Source: Macrostomum hystrix
Lineage: Eukaryota > Platyhelminthes > Macrostomidae
Assembly: GCA_950097015.1 (NCBI GenBank)
Contig: CATNEN010000003.1
Location: 9,963,501 to 10,027,500 of the forward strand
DNA: 64,000 nucleotides
Direction of reading: 5' to 3'
The position numbers and the translations under genes are program-made. This document shows, in pieces, positions 33,418 to 44,885 of this stretch. Below the pieces are notes generated by a model. It made no database searches. It saw nothing but the letters and a program-made list of their open reading frames with translations, and was not told where the DNA came from. How positions within the stretch are numbered: the stretch's first letter is position 1; each line of letters starts with the position of its first letter.

Positions 33418-36400
33418 ATGCGTTGGACATTGACGCTGCAGATGCCGATGCTGCTGCTGCTGCTGCTTCTTCTGGCACTCAGCGAGCAGACACTTGCTCA
33501 GGGTGAGTGCTTACTGTATCAAGATGTGTGTCAATGAAATACTTGGACAATGTTTTTGTTCCGTTCGAACTTCAGACTTGCAAATCTGTAATCGTTTAGA
33601 GGCGTATGAGAACGTTTAGAGACGTTTAGAGACGTTTAGAGACGTTTAGAGACGTTTAGAGACGTTTAGAGACGTTTAGAGACGTTTAGAGACGCTCGTA
33701 TAGCAATAAAATCGAGTGGCAAAAAACCTTACACATGATCATTGTCTAGAGCACACTTCTATTGCCTCATTTTAGGTTCGTTTCAAGCGGTGAGTAACGA
33801 GCGACACAGCAAAACAAAAGAGTGACTGCCTGACTGACTGACTGCCTGACTGACTGACTGCCTGACTGACTGACTGACTGACTGACTGACTGACTGACTG
33901 ACTGACTGACTGACTGACTGACTGACTGACTGACTGACTGACTGACTGACTGACTGACTGACTGACTGACTGACTGACTGACTGACTGACTGACTGACTG
34001 ACTGACTGACTGACTGACTGACTGACTGACTGACTGACTGACTGACTCGAATTGCAGAAAGGTCCACCTGGAGAGCCAGGTCCCAAGGGTCAACCTGGCG
34101 ATGACGGCAAGCTGGGAATTCCTGGACCACCCGGTGACCCTGGACCGGTAAGAACCTTGTAAACAGGTGCTGCTATTACAGTGTTAAGTTGAAGACTATT
34201 TTCCTCACATGAGGCACCCAACGTCACTCTGACAGCCCCCTGACAACAGCCGAGTGATGCGCACTCTGAGCCTCCGGGCGCCGCCGAGTAAGACGCACAA
34301 TTCCAGCGCTCGGGCAGTACCCGACCTGACGGTTTTCTCCACTATGATTGTGAAAAGTGTGAGTTTGGGATTCTATGGGTTTTCGGATTCTATGAGTTTG
34401 GGATTCTATGAGATTTGATTCTATGAGACGGGATTGCTCCGAGGTATCATGAACGTTTTTTTCCATGGATTTTTATATGGGACTTTTGGTGCTTTTAATA
34501 GCGTTTAAGTTTTAAGATTCATCTGGAAAAAGAGACCTTAGGAAGTGGGATAATATTGAAATAAAAATGCCCAAACTAAAATGACAGGGCGAACCCGGCG
34601 ACCGTGGCATCACCGGCGTCAACGGTCTCGACGGAGCTCCCGGCGCTCGCGGCGATCTTGGACCAGCCGGAGACAAAGGTCGCTGGGGCGTGGACGGCAT
34701 CCCGGGACCTCCTGGCATTGAAGGCCAGCGGGGAGCTATCGGCCCGGTGGGACCAGATGGATCGGAAGGATCTATCGGACTGGCAGGTCCAGCTGGCTCA
34801 CCTGGCGACGTTGGCAAAGTTGGCGAAAAAGGACTCAAGGGTGACAAGGTAAAGGATTGGGAGATTGGGAGTTCGGGAAATCACTCAGCTGCTCCCTTTA
34901 AAAAATATATGTTCTGAAATAATCCCAACTGATCGTTCGATAAAGCTCTGAACTGATCGATCGATAAAGCTTCCAACTGATCAGTTGATAAAAGTCTCAA
35001 GTGCTCAAATCAGATTGATCAAATTTTCACCTAATCGAACTCCAGGGTCTCAAAGGTGTGGAAGGCCTGCTTGGCGAGCAGGGCCTCAAAGGCTACAAAG
35101 GCGCCGCCGGTACAGTTGGTCCTGCTGGCCGCAAGGGCGACAAAGGCGGCCCCGGCGACATCGGACCACGTGGTCAAGCTGGCGCGGTGGGCCAGGTTGG
35201 ACCGCGCGGACAGGAGGGCAATAGAGGACGCGCCGGAACTCGCGGCAACAAGGGCGGCCTGGGTGCTCAGGGCAGGTGAGAAAGGCTCATCCCAGCTCGC
35301 CCAGTTCTCACCCGTTCTCATCAGATTCCCGTCCGTCAAACTCCCGTTTGTCAGATTTCCTGTCCGTCAGATTCCCGTTCGTCAGATTCCCGTTCGTCAG
35401 TTTCCCGTTCGTCAGATTCACATCTATTCGTCAGATTATAATTCCCTCGGCAGATTCTCCGGAAACTTACGATCTTTATATTCGTCGGATTCTCAGCACG
35501 CATTCCTTAATCATGCCCAACTGACACCAAACCCTGCATCATGCTTTCAATCTACCCGTGTTTTTATACTCCCATCGACAATACTTGGTTGAACAAGGGC
35601 TGGCGAGCCGGGACCCAAAGGCCCAGCTGGTGACAAAGGCCTGGAGGGCACCAAGGGTCTTCTAGGTCCGATTGGGCCCATCGGAAACGGCGGAGCGGCT
35701 GGTCAAACTGGAAGCGCCGGTGCGCAAGGACCAGACGGTGTGCCCGGCCTAATTGGCGCCGTCGGAGTTCAAGGCAGCAAAGGCGAACGTGGCGTTGTCG
35801 GCGTCGAGGGACCCAAAGGCATCGTCGGCGATATTGGACGACCAGGCGACGTTGGATTGGAAGGCGAATTGGGATCTAAGGGAACTCGGTAAGTGAGATT
35901 GGGAATTATTTATTCATGGGACTACTGGATCTAGACTTTTTTTGCACTATGAACAATCGATTTCAGAGGCGAACTTGGCGACCTCGGCGATATTGGCGAG
36001 GATGGCAACTTCGGCCTGCAAGGCCAGCTCGGCGCTGCCGGGCCGCGTGGCGTTGTCGGCGCCAAAGGACCCGTCGGCGGTTTCGGCGAAGTCGGCGCAC
36101 TCGGACGGCCAGGAGATCTGGGATTTCGCGGCCTGGCAGGAGCTCCAGGACTTCCCGGAGAAGTTGGCGACTCTGGCGTTGGCGGCGAGGATGGCGAGAA
36201 GGGACCTGCCGGCGACGGCGGCATTCAGGGCCAGGCTGGACCGGTGGGCGAGCGGGGAAGGAAAGGACCGGACGGTAGACCAGGTAAGGTGTCTTGAAGC
36301 TAATTTATTTTGGCGCTGTGATAAATTAAAAATACCTTTTGATGCCTCGCTTCTGCAGTCGATCTTCTTTGTCTTCTCCGTGTAATTTCTATAATACACC

Positions 36401-39400
36401 TAGCAAGTGCTTCAGTTTAACTCTATTGTATTGCGACATTAAGTAGTTTTCCAAATTTTTCCTCGGGTGCAACATATTCAAAGTTAGGGAACAAGATTTC
36501 TCCTATAAATGTGTGTGCTCAGGAGTCAGCGAAATGGGGCAGATTGCCTCCTAGCTGGCTGCAGGTCTAGTGTCACCAAATGACGTGCCATTGCCTGCAA
36601 CTATTATTACAATTTGTAGCTAGCTTGTGGCTTCCTAGTCCTATGTTTGACTGTAATTTCTGTAAGGTGCCTTTCCGGTAAGTAAAGGCTTTTAAATCTA
36701 TTGAAAAAATGTCCGAGTTTCGCGTACAATGCTCCTGAATTCTTGTCTAGGCTTCGAAGGCAAGCAGGGCGACCCTGGACCCGCTGGACGAGCTGGTCGG
36801 TTGGGCGCCGCCGGCTTCCCGGGCGAAATCGGTCCGGCGGGTCCTCCTGGCGCTCAGGGAAATCGCGGAGAGCTCGGCCAGGTCGGCACCGACGGCGCCA
36901 TGGGACCGCGTGGCGCGCCGGGTATTGAAGGCGAGCGCGGTGGCAGGGGTACTCAGGGTGCTCAGGTGAGTGCTCTTGTCTAGCAGTGCTTATAACGATG
37001 GGTGAGGGCCATATTCATTTGGGGTGCAGCCGCGGAGAAATGGCTTTGAGGCATGTGATTGTGTACACTACCAAGTTCACTGTGTGCCTGTTTAACGCAT
37101 CTATTAGTTTATGTCTGTGTATCGATATCGTTTTTTGCGTTTGTAAGCCTTGCTTCAGTTCACCCAGCTGTCAAATGGGTTCCAGCATCAGCTAGGGTAA
37201 TTAAGGTTGGGTGCGGCGTCTCCCACCCAGTCAATAGACTGAAAAACAGTACGAAGCCTTTACATGCGCCGCGCAATAGCAGCGGCTGTGCTGTCGGCTG
37301 CACGTTTAATCGACGATAAATAACTTAAAATAAGTAACAAATCTTTATTAATATTATTTTTTATCTGCCAGGGCCGTCTCGGACCACCCGGCGAAAAGGG
37401 CGCCCGCGGACCGGCAGGCAAAAAGGGCGCGGACGGAGCTCTCGGACGCGTTGGCCAGCAGGGCACCACCGGTAAGGCCGGCAGTGCGGGACCGCGTGGT
37501 TTCGGAGGCTCACGCGGCGAAGTTGGATCTCGCGGAGCTCCGGGATCACCTGGCGTCGTCGGCGAGCCAGGCGCACCTGGTGGCCCAGGAAAACCGGGCG
37601 AGAAGGGCCCGATTGGAGAGACAGGATTGGTTGGCGCTATCGGAGCCAAGGGTGAGAAGGGCGACCTGGGACGTCAGGGACTTCCTGGAGTGCCAGGCGT
37701 CCTCGGCCGCAGCGGCGCCACAGGACCCAGCGGTTCCAAAGGTGCCCAAGGAGCCAAGGGTCGCGACGGCCCAATTGGAAAGATCGGAGCAGAAGGTCTG
37801 GAAGGCAAAGTCGGTGCCGAGGGCGAGCCGGGCGCCTGGGGCAGCGCTGGTGTCAAGGGCGAACAGGGCGAGATTGGCCCCATCGGGCCGAAGGGCGACA
37901 TCGGCAGCGAAGGCCTGCCAGGCATGCTGGGCGATCCTGGAGATTTGGGACCGCCAGGAGCGCCTGGTCGATCTGGCGTCTCCGGTGCCAGAGGCGAGCC
38001 CGGAGTTCCCGGACTGCAGGTATGAGCCACAGCGTGGCATCTTGTAGCCCTCAGCTCGAATGAGAATAGCTGTATCTACCCAATAACCACTTAGGAGTAG
38101 CGCGATGAGAAACTATGTAAAACGATGTAAAAAGTTTTGGGAGCTGGTTTTTTTAGAAAATTAACCACGGAGATGCACAAACTTAGTGACTGAGCTTGGC
38201 TGGAGGCAGTACAAATGCTCATTCTTCGATTATCTTTCTATACTTGACCTTAACGCTTATGATATAGTTTCCTGTCTTTTCACACTCCCAGTGGTCCTTG
38301 CATTCACCATTGTTCTCGGCTTTCCAAACCAGGGCGAGACGGGACTGCCAGGTGAACGCGGACCACCCGGCCCGGTGGGCTCTCCGGGCGTCGAGGGCAA
38401 CGCCGGCCTTCCGGGCGAGCGCGGCATTCGCGGTTCAGCCGGTGACGCTGGCATCGACGGCCCTGCAGGACCTCAGGGTTTGGTTGGAAGCGCCGGCTAC
38501 AAGGGCGACACTGGACCGGAGGGAGAGCAGGTCTGAGGCTCATCGGGATAGACTCGTAGACTCGAAGAGCCTTTAGATAGTCTCTAAAGGATTTTTACAT
38601 CGCTTTTTACATTCTTTCATCAGGGTCCACGCGGTACCAAGGGTGACCAGGGACTGCAGGGTCCGCCAGGTCCTCAGGGTCCTCAGGGTCGTCAGGGTGC
38701 AAAGGGTCTCCGCGGAGGCAACGGAGAGACTGGCATGACTGGCGCCGACGGAGCTGCCGGTACGGTTGGCCCCGACGGAACGGAGGGCCGTCGCGGTCTG
38801 CCTGGCGACATGGGACTCCGGGGTGACGCCGGCTCTGCTGGCGAAGAAGGCGACCCGGTGAGTTTGAGAACGGAGCTCAAAGTTCAATTTCTATGCTAGT
38901 TTGAACACTATTGTACAGTGGGTGAGTGGCAGAGCGGCCTAAGGCGTGTCGCCACAAGCTTCCGGAGCTCGATTCTATGGCGAGGCTACATTTATTTGGG
39001 CCGCAAAGTCGCGCAAAGAAGGCTTGGGGGGCTTGTCGTGAAAATTATGCCTGAAGGTCCAACCTCCAAGGCTCAGTGAGAGTGTACACTGCCAAAAAGT
39101 GCTTATGTCAGAGAGTAGATGTACAAACCTGCGTGAGTGTGTGTCAGCGTACAGTTGTCTATGAGTGTGTGTAGTCAGGAGTCAGTGGATTAGGAAAAAG
39201 TGCTGCCAGTGGGTCCACTACTATTAGCAAACTATGCGCGATTGTCCACAGCCATCCTGCACGTATAATTATGTGCATCTAATATTCAATTTCGTCATTC
39301 TTCTGACCAGGGCGTCACGGGGCCGCAAGGCAGCGTGGGAGAGACTGGCCCAAGTGGTGCCATGGGCAGACAGGGCGAACCTGGTCTCAACGGCGACGTT

Positions 39401-41875
39401 GGACCGGTCGGTTCGACCGGACCGCAGGGTCGGCAGGGAGCTAAAGGCGAGCCCGGCATTGCGGGTGTGGCTGGTCAAGTCGGACTGCCGGGACCTCAGG
39501 TAAGAAGGGTCTTATAGCTGGTCTATAATGGAACAAAATAATTATTAGAGAATTTGTTTCGCTCTCATCAGGGCTACCAAGGCTTAATGGGCACCGCCGG
39601 TCCACCGGGACCTGACGGCGAGACGGGCAAACCTGGCCCTGACGGCCAGGAGGGTCCACCTGGCCAGCCGGGCTACCGCGGCCTCCAAGGCCCCCAGGGT
39701 CCTCAGGGTCCAAAGGGCTCCGTTGGATCGCCAGGTCGTATCGGCGATCGCGGCCAAGGTGGCGAAGCTGGCGACACGGGAGCGCCCGGTCTGCCAGGCC
39801 CCATGGGTCTGGTGGGTCGTAGGGGATCCGCCGGCGAGACTGGCGCTATCGGCGATGTCGGCATTCGCGGCGGTGAAGGCCGCAAAGGCGACCTTGGCCT
39901 TCAGGGACCGGTCGGCGACCCTGGGCCGGAGGGTCCGGCCGGTTCGAATGGACTTCCCGGACCGACTGGCGAGAACGGAGACGCTGGTGAAAAGGGCACG
40001 TCTGGAGATACGGTGAGCACAGCACAGGTTCCAGGAACGTCTCAAACTTTGAAATAGGAAACTACCTTTGTAGTAGCTACATTAGAGTAGCTACATCTAA
40101 AGCCGCTATGGCAGCAAATTTATAACATAGCAACTGAAAGAATAGCATCTGTACTTTTCTGCTTGCAACTCGCAGTTTTTTACCAGAGGGACAACTTTTT
40201 GCCAACTCGTACATGCAGGGTCCACCAGGCGAAGACATCTTTGTGACAGGTAATCCGAGCGAGGTATTTCAGCGTGACTCACCAGACGGCACGAAAGAGG
40301 ACGTCTTCGAAGCCCTCATCGGACTGTCAATGTCCATCGAAGAGCTGAGACGACCGCGCACCTGTGCGGACATCCGCATGGACAAGCCGAGTGCTAAGGA
40401 TGGCATCTACACAATCGATCCTAACTTGGGATCCGATTCCGATGCTATCCAAGTTCGCTGCCGAATGGCCAACTTGGAGACCTGCGTGCAGCCCAATCGC
40501 TTCCCGGTGAGATCTTACAGTGCTTTTATCTTTCCTTGAGTCTTTAATGAGCATTCGTGTCGTGTACAATGCGTGTGTTGTGTAGTTTTACAATATTAGG
40601 GCCCGCAGTTAGCTATCGAAAATTATTTTTGATCGTAGATAATTAAAGTAATAATCCTGCAGGAAAGCTGCGGGCAATGGAGGGTTCATGGGAAGTCAGA
40701 TCATTGGTTAAAACTTCCAACCCCGTTGCCACGGGGCAATTAGTTCTATGCAATGGCTGACGAGTGCCTGAAGGTCATTACCTCGAAGTGAAATTTTCGG
40801 TAATGACACATTAGTTTGGTGACACTAGACCCGCAGCCAGTGAGGAGGCCATTCTGCCCATTTCGCTGACTCCTGAGCACACATGCACACAGATACCGTA
40901 GGCAGGCATACGCTCAAAGAGGTGTGTACATCTGCCCTGAAATCAGGTGCATTGAAAATCTAGGAGGTTGGCCCTCAAATTCGTAAATTTCAAGACAAGC
41001 CCCCGATTGCCTGCGCCCCAAATGACTGTGACTGTGATTTTGGAATCGAGCTTAGGGACTTTGGTGCGAGGGGAAAACGCGTCAGACCGCTCAGCCACTC
41101 ACACAACTTTGATGGTTGATGGAAACGACGGCACAAAATTAAAGGCAGAAACTATTTCCCTTGGGCTGAGACTCGAACTTCCGACCTTGCCAAAAACATT
41201 TTATAGCTGGACCCGCGACCGAAGAACCGACCCAATGATCAGCAGACTGTGTGGTTGTTCCACGATGACTCGGGCATGGAGGTGAGCTGTCCATTCAACT
41301 GTTGAAGCCTCACCTGCAGTTCTGCCATGTACTCAAACTTTCTCTTGAAAAATCGATCCTCAAAATTTCAGTTGAGCTACCCAATTCCCGAGGACCAGAT
41401 GTACTTTTTGCGAATGCTAAACGACCGGGCCGTGCAGAAAGTTAATTATTCCTGCGTCAGTGTTGGCAATGTGGAATCTGCCAGTGTGCAAATTGTCATG
41501 AGCAATGACGAAGTGATGACAAAGCAGGAAAACAATGGAATTACTGTGCTGAAGGACGGCTGCAAGGTCTGAAACTGAACGTCTGATCACTTTTAATGTA
41601 CTAATAAGAGTTACTTTTTATATAGCGCTTTTTCACTAATGAACCTAATCAAGGCCGACTATGAGACCTGGAAGGAGACCTGGCTGTCCATCTCCGGTAG
41701 TTCACTAATTCTACCTGTTCGAGATATCGGCATGCCAAAGTCGGGCTCCTACGGTGTAGAAGTTGGGGAAGTCTGCTTCCGTCGGGTGCCGCGGCCCCCG
41801 CCGATGCCGGCTCCTTCGCCGGAGGTGTTGGCCCGCTTCCGGGCTGCCAGAGAGAAGCTGCGTTTCATGGCCTGA
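33418..41875 (+). CDS. fibrillar collagen alpha chain (divergent pair, plus-strand member)
   Basis: Seventeen exons fit in phase: 33418-33502, 33776-33789 (14-nt microexon), 34058-34147, 34588-34848, 35046-35275, 35598-35888, 35967-36283, 36751-36965, 37372-38019, 38333-38530, 38624-38857, 39311-39499, 39572-40012, 40219-40506, 41243-41281, 41372-41566 and 41654-41875 (about 1318 aa). A signal peptide ([19 protein letters not shown]) leads almost directly into a short collagenous stretch (residues 35-63). A one-residue slip (GPG) follows, then exactly 338 unbroken Gly-X-Y triplets. The COLFI domain ([36 protein letters not shown]) keeps the calcium-site Asp/Asn but lacks the two interchain cysteines. 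A Pro-rich 30-residue tail follows. Matrix fibril protein; no N-propeptide domain. The 39-nt exon is the least certain. Confidence 0.92.
33610..33696. repeat. 10-bp minisatellite
   Basis: About eight copies of GACGTTTAGA in intron 1 of the plus-strand collagen. Confidence 0.9.
33828..34046. repeat. (GACT)n microsatellite, about 55 repeats
   Basis: A nearly pure tetranucleotide array filling the intron just before collagen exon 3. The left edge has interspersed CTGC units. A likely length-variable locus. Confidence 0.97.
36510..36612 (+). mobile_element. SINE-B 3' fragment
   Basis: GTGTGTGCTCAGGAGTCAGC to GACGTGCCATTGCCTGCAAC, the 3' third of the family, in the intron before collagen exon 8. 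Confidence 0.75.
36990..37315 (+). mobile_element. chimeric SINE remnant (SINE-B part joined to SINE-A 3' part)
   Basis: 36995-37055 matches the SINE-B middle (CATTTGGGGTGCAGCCGCGG). 37150-37315 matches the SINE-A 3' half (CACCCAGCTGTCAAATGGGT, GTGCTGTCGGCTGCACG). Both are in the plus orientation in one collagen intron. Confidence 0.65.
38919..39225 (+). mobile_element. SINE-B copy, full length but diverged
   Basis: Head GAGTGGCAGAGCGGCCTAAG with box B-like GAGCTCGATTC, body to CAGGAGTCAGTGG. Intronic in the plus-strand collagen. Confidence 0.8.
40813..41108 (-). mobile_element. SINE-B copy
   Basis: Minus-strand copy from GGTGACACTAGACCCGCAGC (3' end) to a degraded head near 41100. A further degraded tRNA-like stretch (CTGAGACTCGAACTTCCGAC) lies at 41165-41190, all inside the intron just before the 39-nt collagen exon. 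Confidence 0.8.
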
Positions 41876-41895
41876 GAATGACGGACAGTTACTGC

Positions 41896-41901
41896 AATAA
41901 A
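41896..41901 (+). terminator. poly(A) signal of the plus-strand collagen gene
   Basis: AATAAA only about 20 bases after the TGA stop, predicting a very short 3' UTR. Confidence 0.6.
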
Positions 41902-42009
41902 TTAGTTTTTTTGGAAATCTTGACGAGGAGCCCTTTAGTGAAATATGATATCAAATGCGCATACTGATTGCACAGAATAGAAGTTTCAATTGAAATACAC
42001 CAGGACAGG

Positions 42010-42720
42010 ATGCTCTTGCCTAATTGGAAGTCTTGAATTCAGGGTAGTGGAGTGAGTTGGTGTTAGATGTGTTTTATGATTTTCTAGGCTAGATTGACGC
42101 CTTGAATGCCGGGGTAGCGGAGTGAGGTGGGTGCTAGATGGGTTAGGAATTTCTAGGTTGATTGACGCCTTGAATGCCGGGGTAGCGGAGTGAGGTGGGT
42201 GCTAGATGGTTAGGAATTTCTAGGCTTGATTGGCGCCTTGAATGCCGGGGTAGCGGAGTGAGGTGGGTGCTTGATGGGTTAGGAATTTCTAGGCTTGATT
42301 GACGCCTTGAATGCCGGGGTAGCGGAGTGAGGTGGGTGCTAGATGGGTTAGACAGAGGTTGTAGCCTAGTGGTTAGGGCGTCGGACTCACGACTTGAAGG
42401 TCGGGGGTTCGATTCCCGACTCCCCTGAAACAATTTGTGTCCTTTAGCAAGACACTTAACTCTGCATTGCTTCAGTTCACCCAGCTGTTAAATGGGTACC
42501 AGCATCAGCTGGGATAATTGAAGGTGGGTGTGGCGTCCCCCCAGTCCATGGACTGAACAGCTGTACGCAGCCTTCAGATGCGCCGCGCATTAGCTGCGGC
42601 TGTGCTGTCGGCTGCACATCTGACCCAATTGGGGCAGGTGTAATCAATTATCAATTAGATGGGTTAGGAATTTCAAGGCTGGATTAACGCCTTGAATTGC
42701 GGCGCAGTCGAGTGAGGTGG
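42010..42720. repeat. 68-bp tandem repeat interrupted by a SINE
   Basis: About five copies of a roughly 68-bp unit (TTGACGCCTTGAATGCCGGG, GTAGCGGAGTGAGGTGGGTG, CTAGATGGGTTAGG, then TTTCTAGGC). A SINE-A insertion separates the last partial copy (42656-42720) from the others. Confidence 0.9.
42354..42655 (+). mobile_element. SINE-A copy, full length with target-site duplication
   Basis: The best-preserved SINE-A: head GGTTGTAGCCTAGTGGTTAG, GACTTGAAGGTCGG, GGTTCGATTCCCGAC; body AGACACTTAACTCTGCATTG, CAGTCCATGGACTG and GCTGTGCTGTCGGCTGCACA; tail AATCAATTATCAAT. TAGATGGGTTAG occurs on both sides. One copy belongs to the host tandem repeat, so the direct repeats are consistent with a target-site duplication. 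Confidence 0.9.
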
Positions 42721-43599
42721 ATATTTGAGATAAGGTTGGGTGGGAGGAATGCAATAAAGTTCTTCTTACGCAAGAGTGCCTCAGTTTATATATGCAAAGG
42801 GCTCCTTAAGCTATGTTGTGCAAAACACTGTGTTTATTACTAACTTGAGACTTGAGCCGCCGTAATTAAAACGCGAACTACTTTATCATGAACGTTTTAG
42901 GTAGCCGTTCTGACAATTTATACTATATGTGCATGATTACTACTAACAGTATTTTAGAACGTTACGATATAGTTCTATATAGCAGGCTTATGAACGCCTA
43001 CACATCATACTTTTCTAATAATTTTTAGACATTTTTATGGCAATCGAGACATATACAAGTAGGTACTTATTTTATTATTAGCTCTTATATTCAATCACTT
43101 AAGCCATATGTATGCCCTACAGATGACAAAACACAGAGTTTGGCTATTACAAAAATAAATAATTTCCAGTAACAGAACTTTAACAATATCAATAAAAAGA
43201 GGAAGGGCAACACATTCAATTCAACAATTGCTTGCAAGTACTTTTACTCGTATGTCTTTTTTTATAAAGTTTTTAAAGGATTTCTGCCGGGACGAAAATA
43301 TTTAACAATTATGCATTATATCGTTTATCGAGGACCTTCAAAGGTTTGCTTTCACAGTGAGAGTGTACGCTGCCTGACAATGAGGAAGTCTGTGCTCAGG
43401 AGTCAGCGGAATAGCCTCTAATAAAGGACTTTCTAGACTATCGGGTAAAGAGGTGCTACTACGAGTTATATAATAAAAATATAATTTTCAAAATAGTCAT
43501 CGTTTCGAACATTTTTTGCATTAAACTGTTTCCTGTTGTCTACTGTTCTCAGTATCCTGATTAATGATTATTATTAATGGTGCTCCTGCAGTAATCAGT
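42721..43599. other. AT-rich spacer with a SINE-B scrap
   Basis: No gene. A 65-bp SINE-B piece (CAGTGAGAGTGTACGCTGCC to CAGGAGTCAGCGG) lies at 43352-43418. Confidence 0.6.
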
Positions 43600-44695
43600 T
43601 CAATGCAGGTCATCGACTCCGTTGACAAAACCGAAGGTAGACGGTCTCTGTCTAAGACTGGGCGTTGTTCTTCGATATCCGAATCGGCCATTGTAGCCTA
43701 TCATTTCGCCACCAGCTGTCATTGTGGGCCTATAACGATCGTAACGCAGCATCCTGGGATCGGGGTGCTCCCACAGACGATGGTCGTGGCCCATGCGCTG
43801 CTCATTTGAGTAGCCTGGTGAAGATAATCAGGTAAAAGACGTACGTATTGGTCGATCGTGTTGGTTAAGCAAAATTAACAATGTTAATACCATTCGGTTG
43901 TCTCAAATTCCTGCCTGATAGGTAGCGAAAGCTGTGACCAGCTGAGTTAAACCAGTCCTGTTTGGCTCCGTCGATGGAGGTTCCGGGAGCTGTCTGCCAA
44001 ATTAATGTTAGCCAGAACGAATGAATATAATAACGGAGAATGAAAACTTACAGATTCGAAGAATCACTAAAAATATACTGCAGCATGATTAATTGAAAAA
44101 AGACGAACTCTATAAAAATGCCCCATAGACAGCCAAATGTGCAGTCGACAGCAGTTATTGCGCGGCGTATCTGAAGACTGTGTACAGTTTTGTGTACAGT
44201 CCATGGCACGCCACACCCACGCCCACCCTCAATTACCCTAGCTGAATAAACTGATGTAAAGTTAAATTTTTTGCTATCAGTCGGGAATCGAACCCCCGAC
44301 ATTAAAGTCCGATGCTCTAATCGTGCATACGTGCAACCGCGAGCAAGCTATTAACGCACTCCTATTCCAAACCGTTGCCTTTGTGTATCATAAATCAACG
44401 GCATAAAAGTACAACTGACTCACCTGTTTATTTCTAGCCAGAGTTTGCTCGACTCCAACGAACTGGAAATACCGCCTAGTGTGAGCATCTTTCTGACCAT
44501 TGTAGGGCGGCAGCGCTGAGCCGTACTTGGGATTGGCCCTAAAAAATTCGTCCGAAATCGATGCCACAGCCACGCAGTCCAGTACGAAGGCCTTCTCGCG
44601 CTGCAGTCGCTCAATAAGGTCGGGCGTCGGTGGCGCTCGGTAAAGTTTATTGTGCCTTGGTGGCAGCAGCTCGCTATACAGTGGAGCCAATTGCC

Positions 44696-44729
<34 letters not shown>

Positions 44730-44885
44730 AAATGATCCTCTTATCGCTGTGGATCGGTCATCGTGTTGGCAGCTGCTCTGCTCGACGCCATTGTACTCCT
44801 CGTCTGTCAGCTGATGCGGCAGTCGACGCCTCTGATGTTGTCTCGTGGATTGTCCCTGTGATCGTGACTCCAGATCTGTTGTCAT
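43600..44885 (-). CDS. C17orf98-like protein (conserved, uncharacterised)
   Basis: Three exons in phase: 44885-44424, 43993-43891 and 43814-43600, giving 259 aa. The N-terminal 75 residues are not conserved and include ten glutamines (CAG repeat near 44700). From about residue 95 the protein matches what is known of human C17orf98: EKAFVLDCVAVAS, ALPPYNGQKDAHTRRYF, DWFNSAGHSFRYL, GHDH and NGRFGYRRTTPSLRQ. The conserved Tyr/Arg/Pro-rich style recalls ciliary or sperm microtubule-associated proteins, but function is inferred only. A SINE-A lies in intron 1. ATG 44885 is chosen because the sequence upstream is not gene-like. Confidence 0.75.
44127..44338 (-). mobile_element. SINE-A copy
   Basis: Minus-strand copy with box B region (GGGAATCGAACCCCCGAC) at about 44283 and a body lacking the middle. 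It sits in intron 1 of the C17orf98-like gene. Confidence 0.8.

Noticed and set aside
33767-34130. Ser/Gln/Val repeat ORFs
   Set aside because: Translation of the (GACT)n microsatellite inside a collagen intron.
42360-42430. tRNA gene candidate
   Set aside because: A and B boxes belong to the SINE-A head; the anticodon arm does not pair well and the SINE body follows directly.
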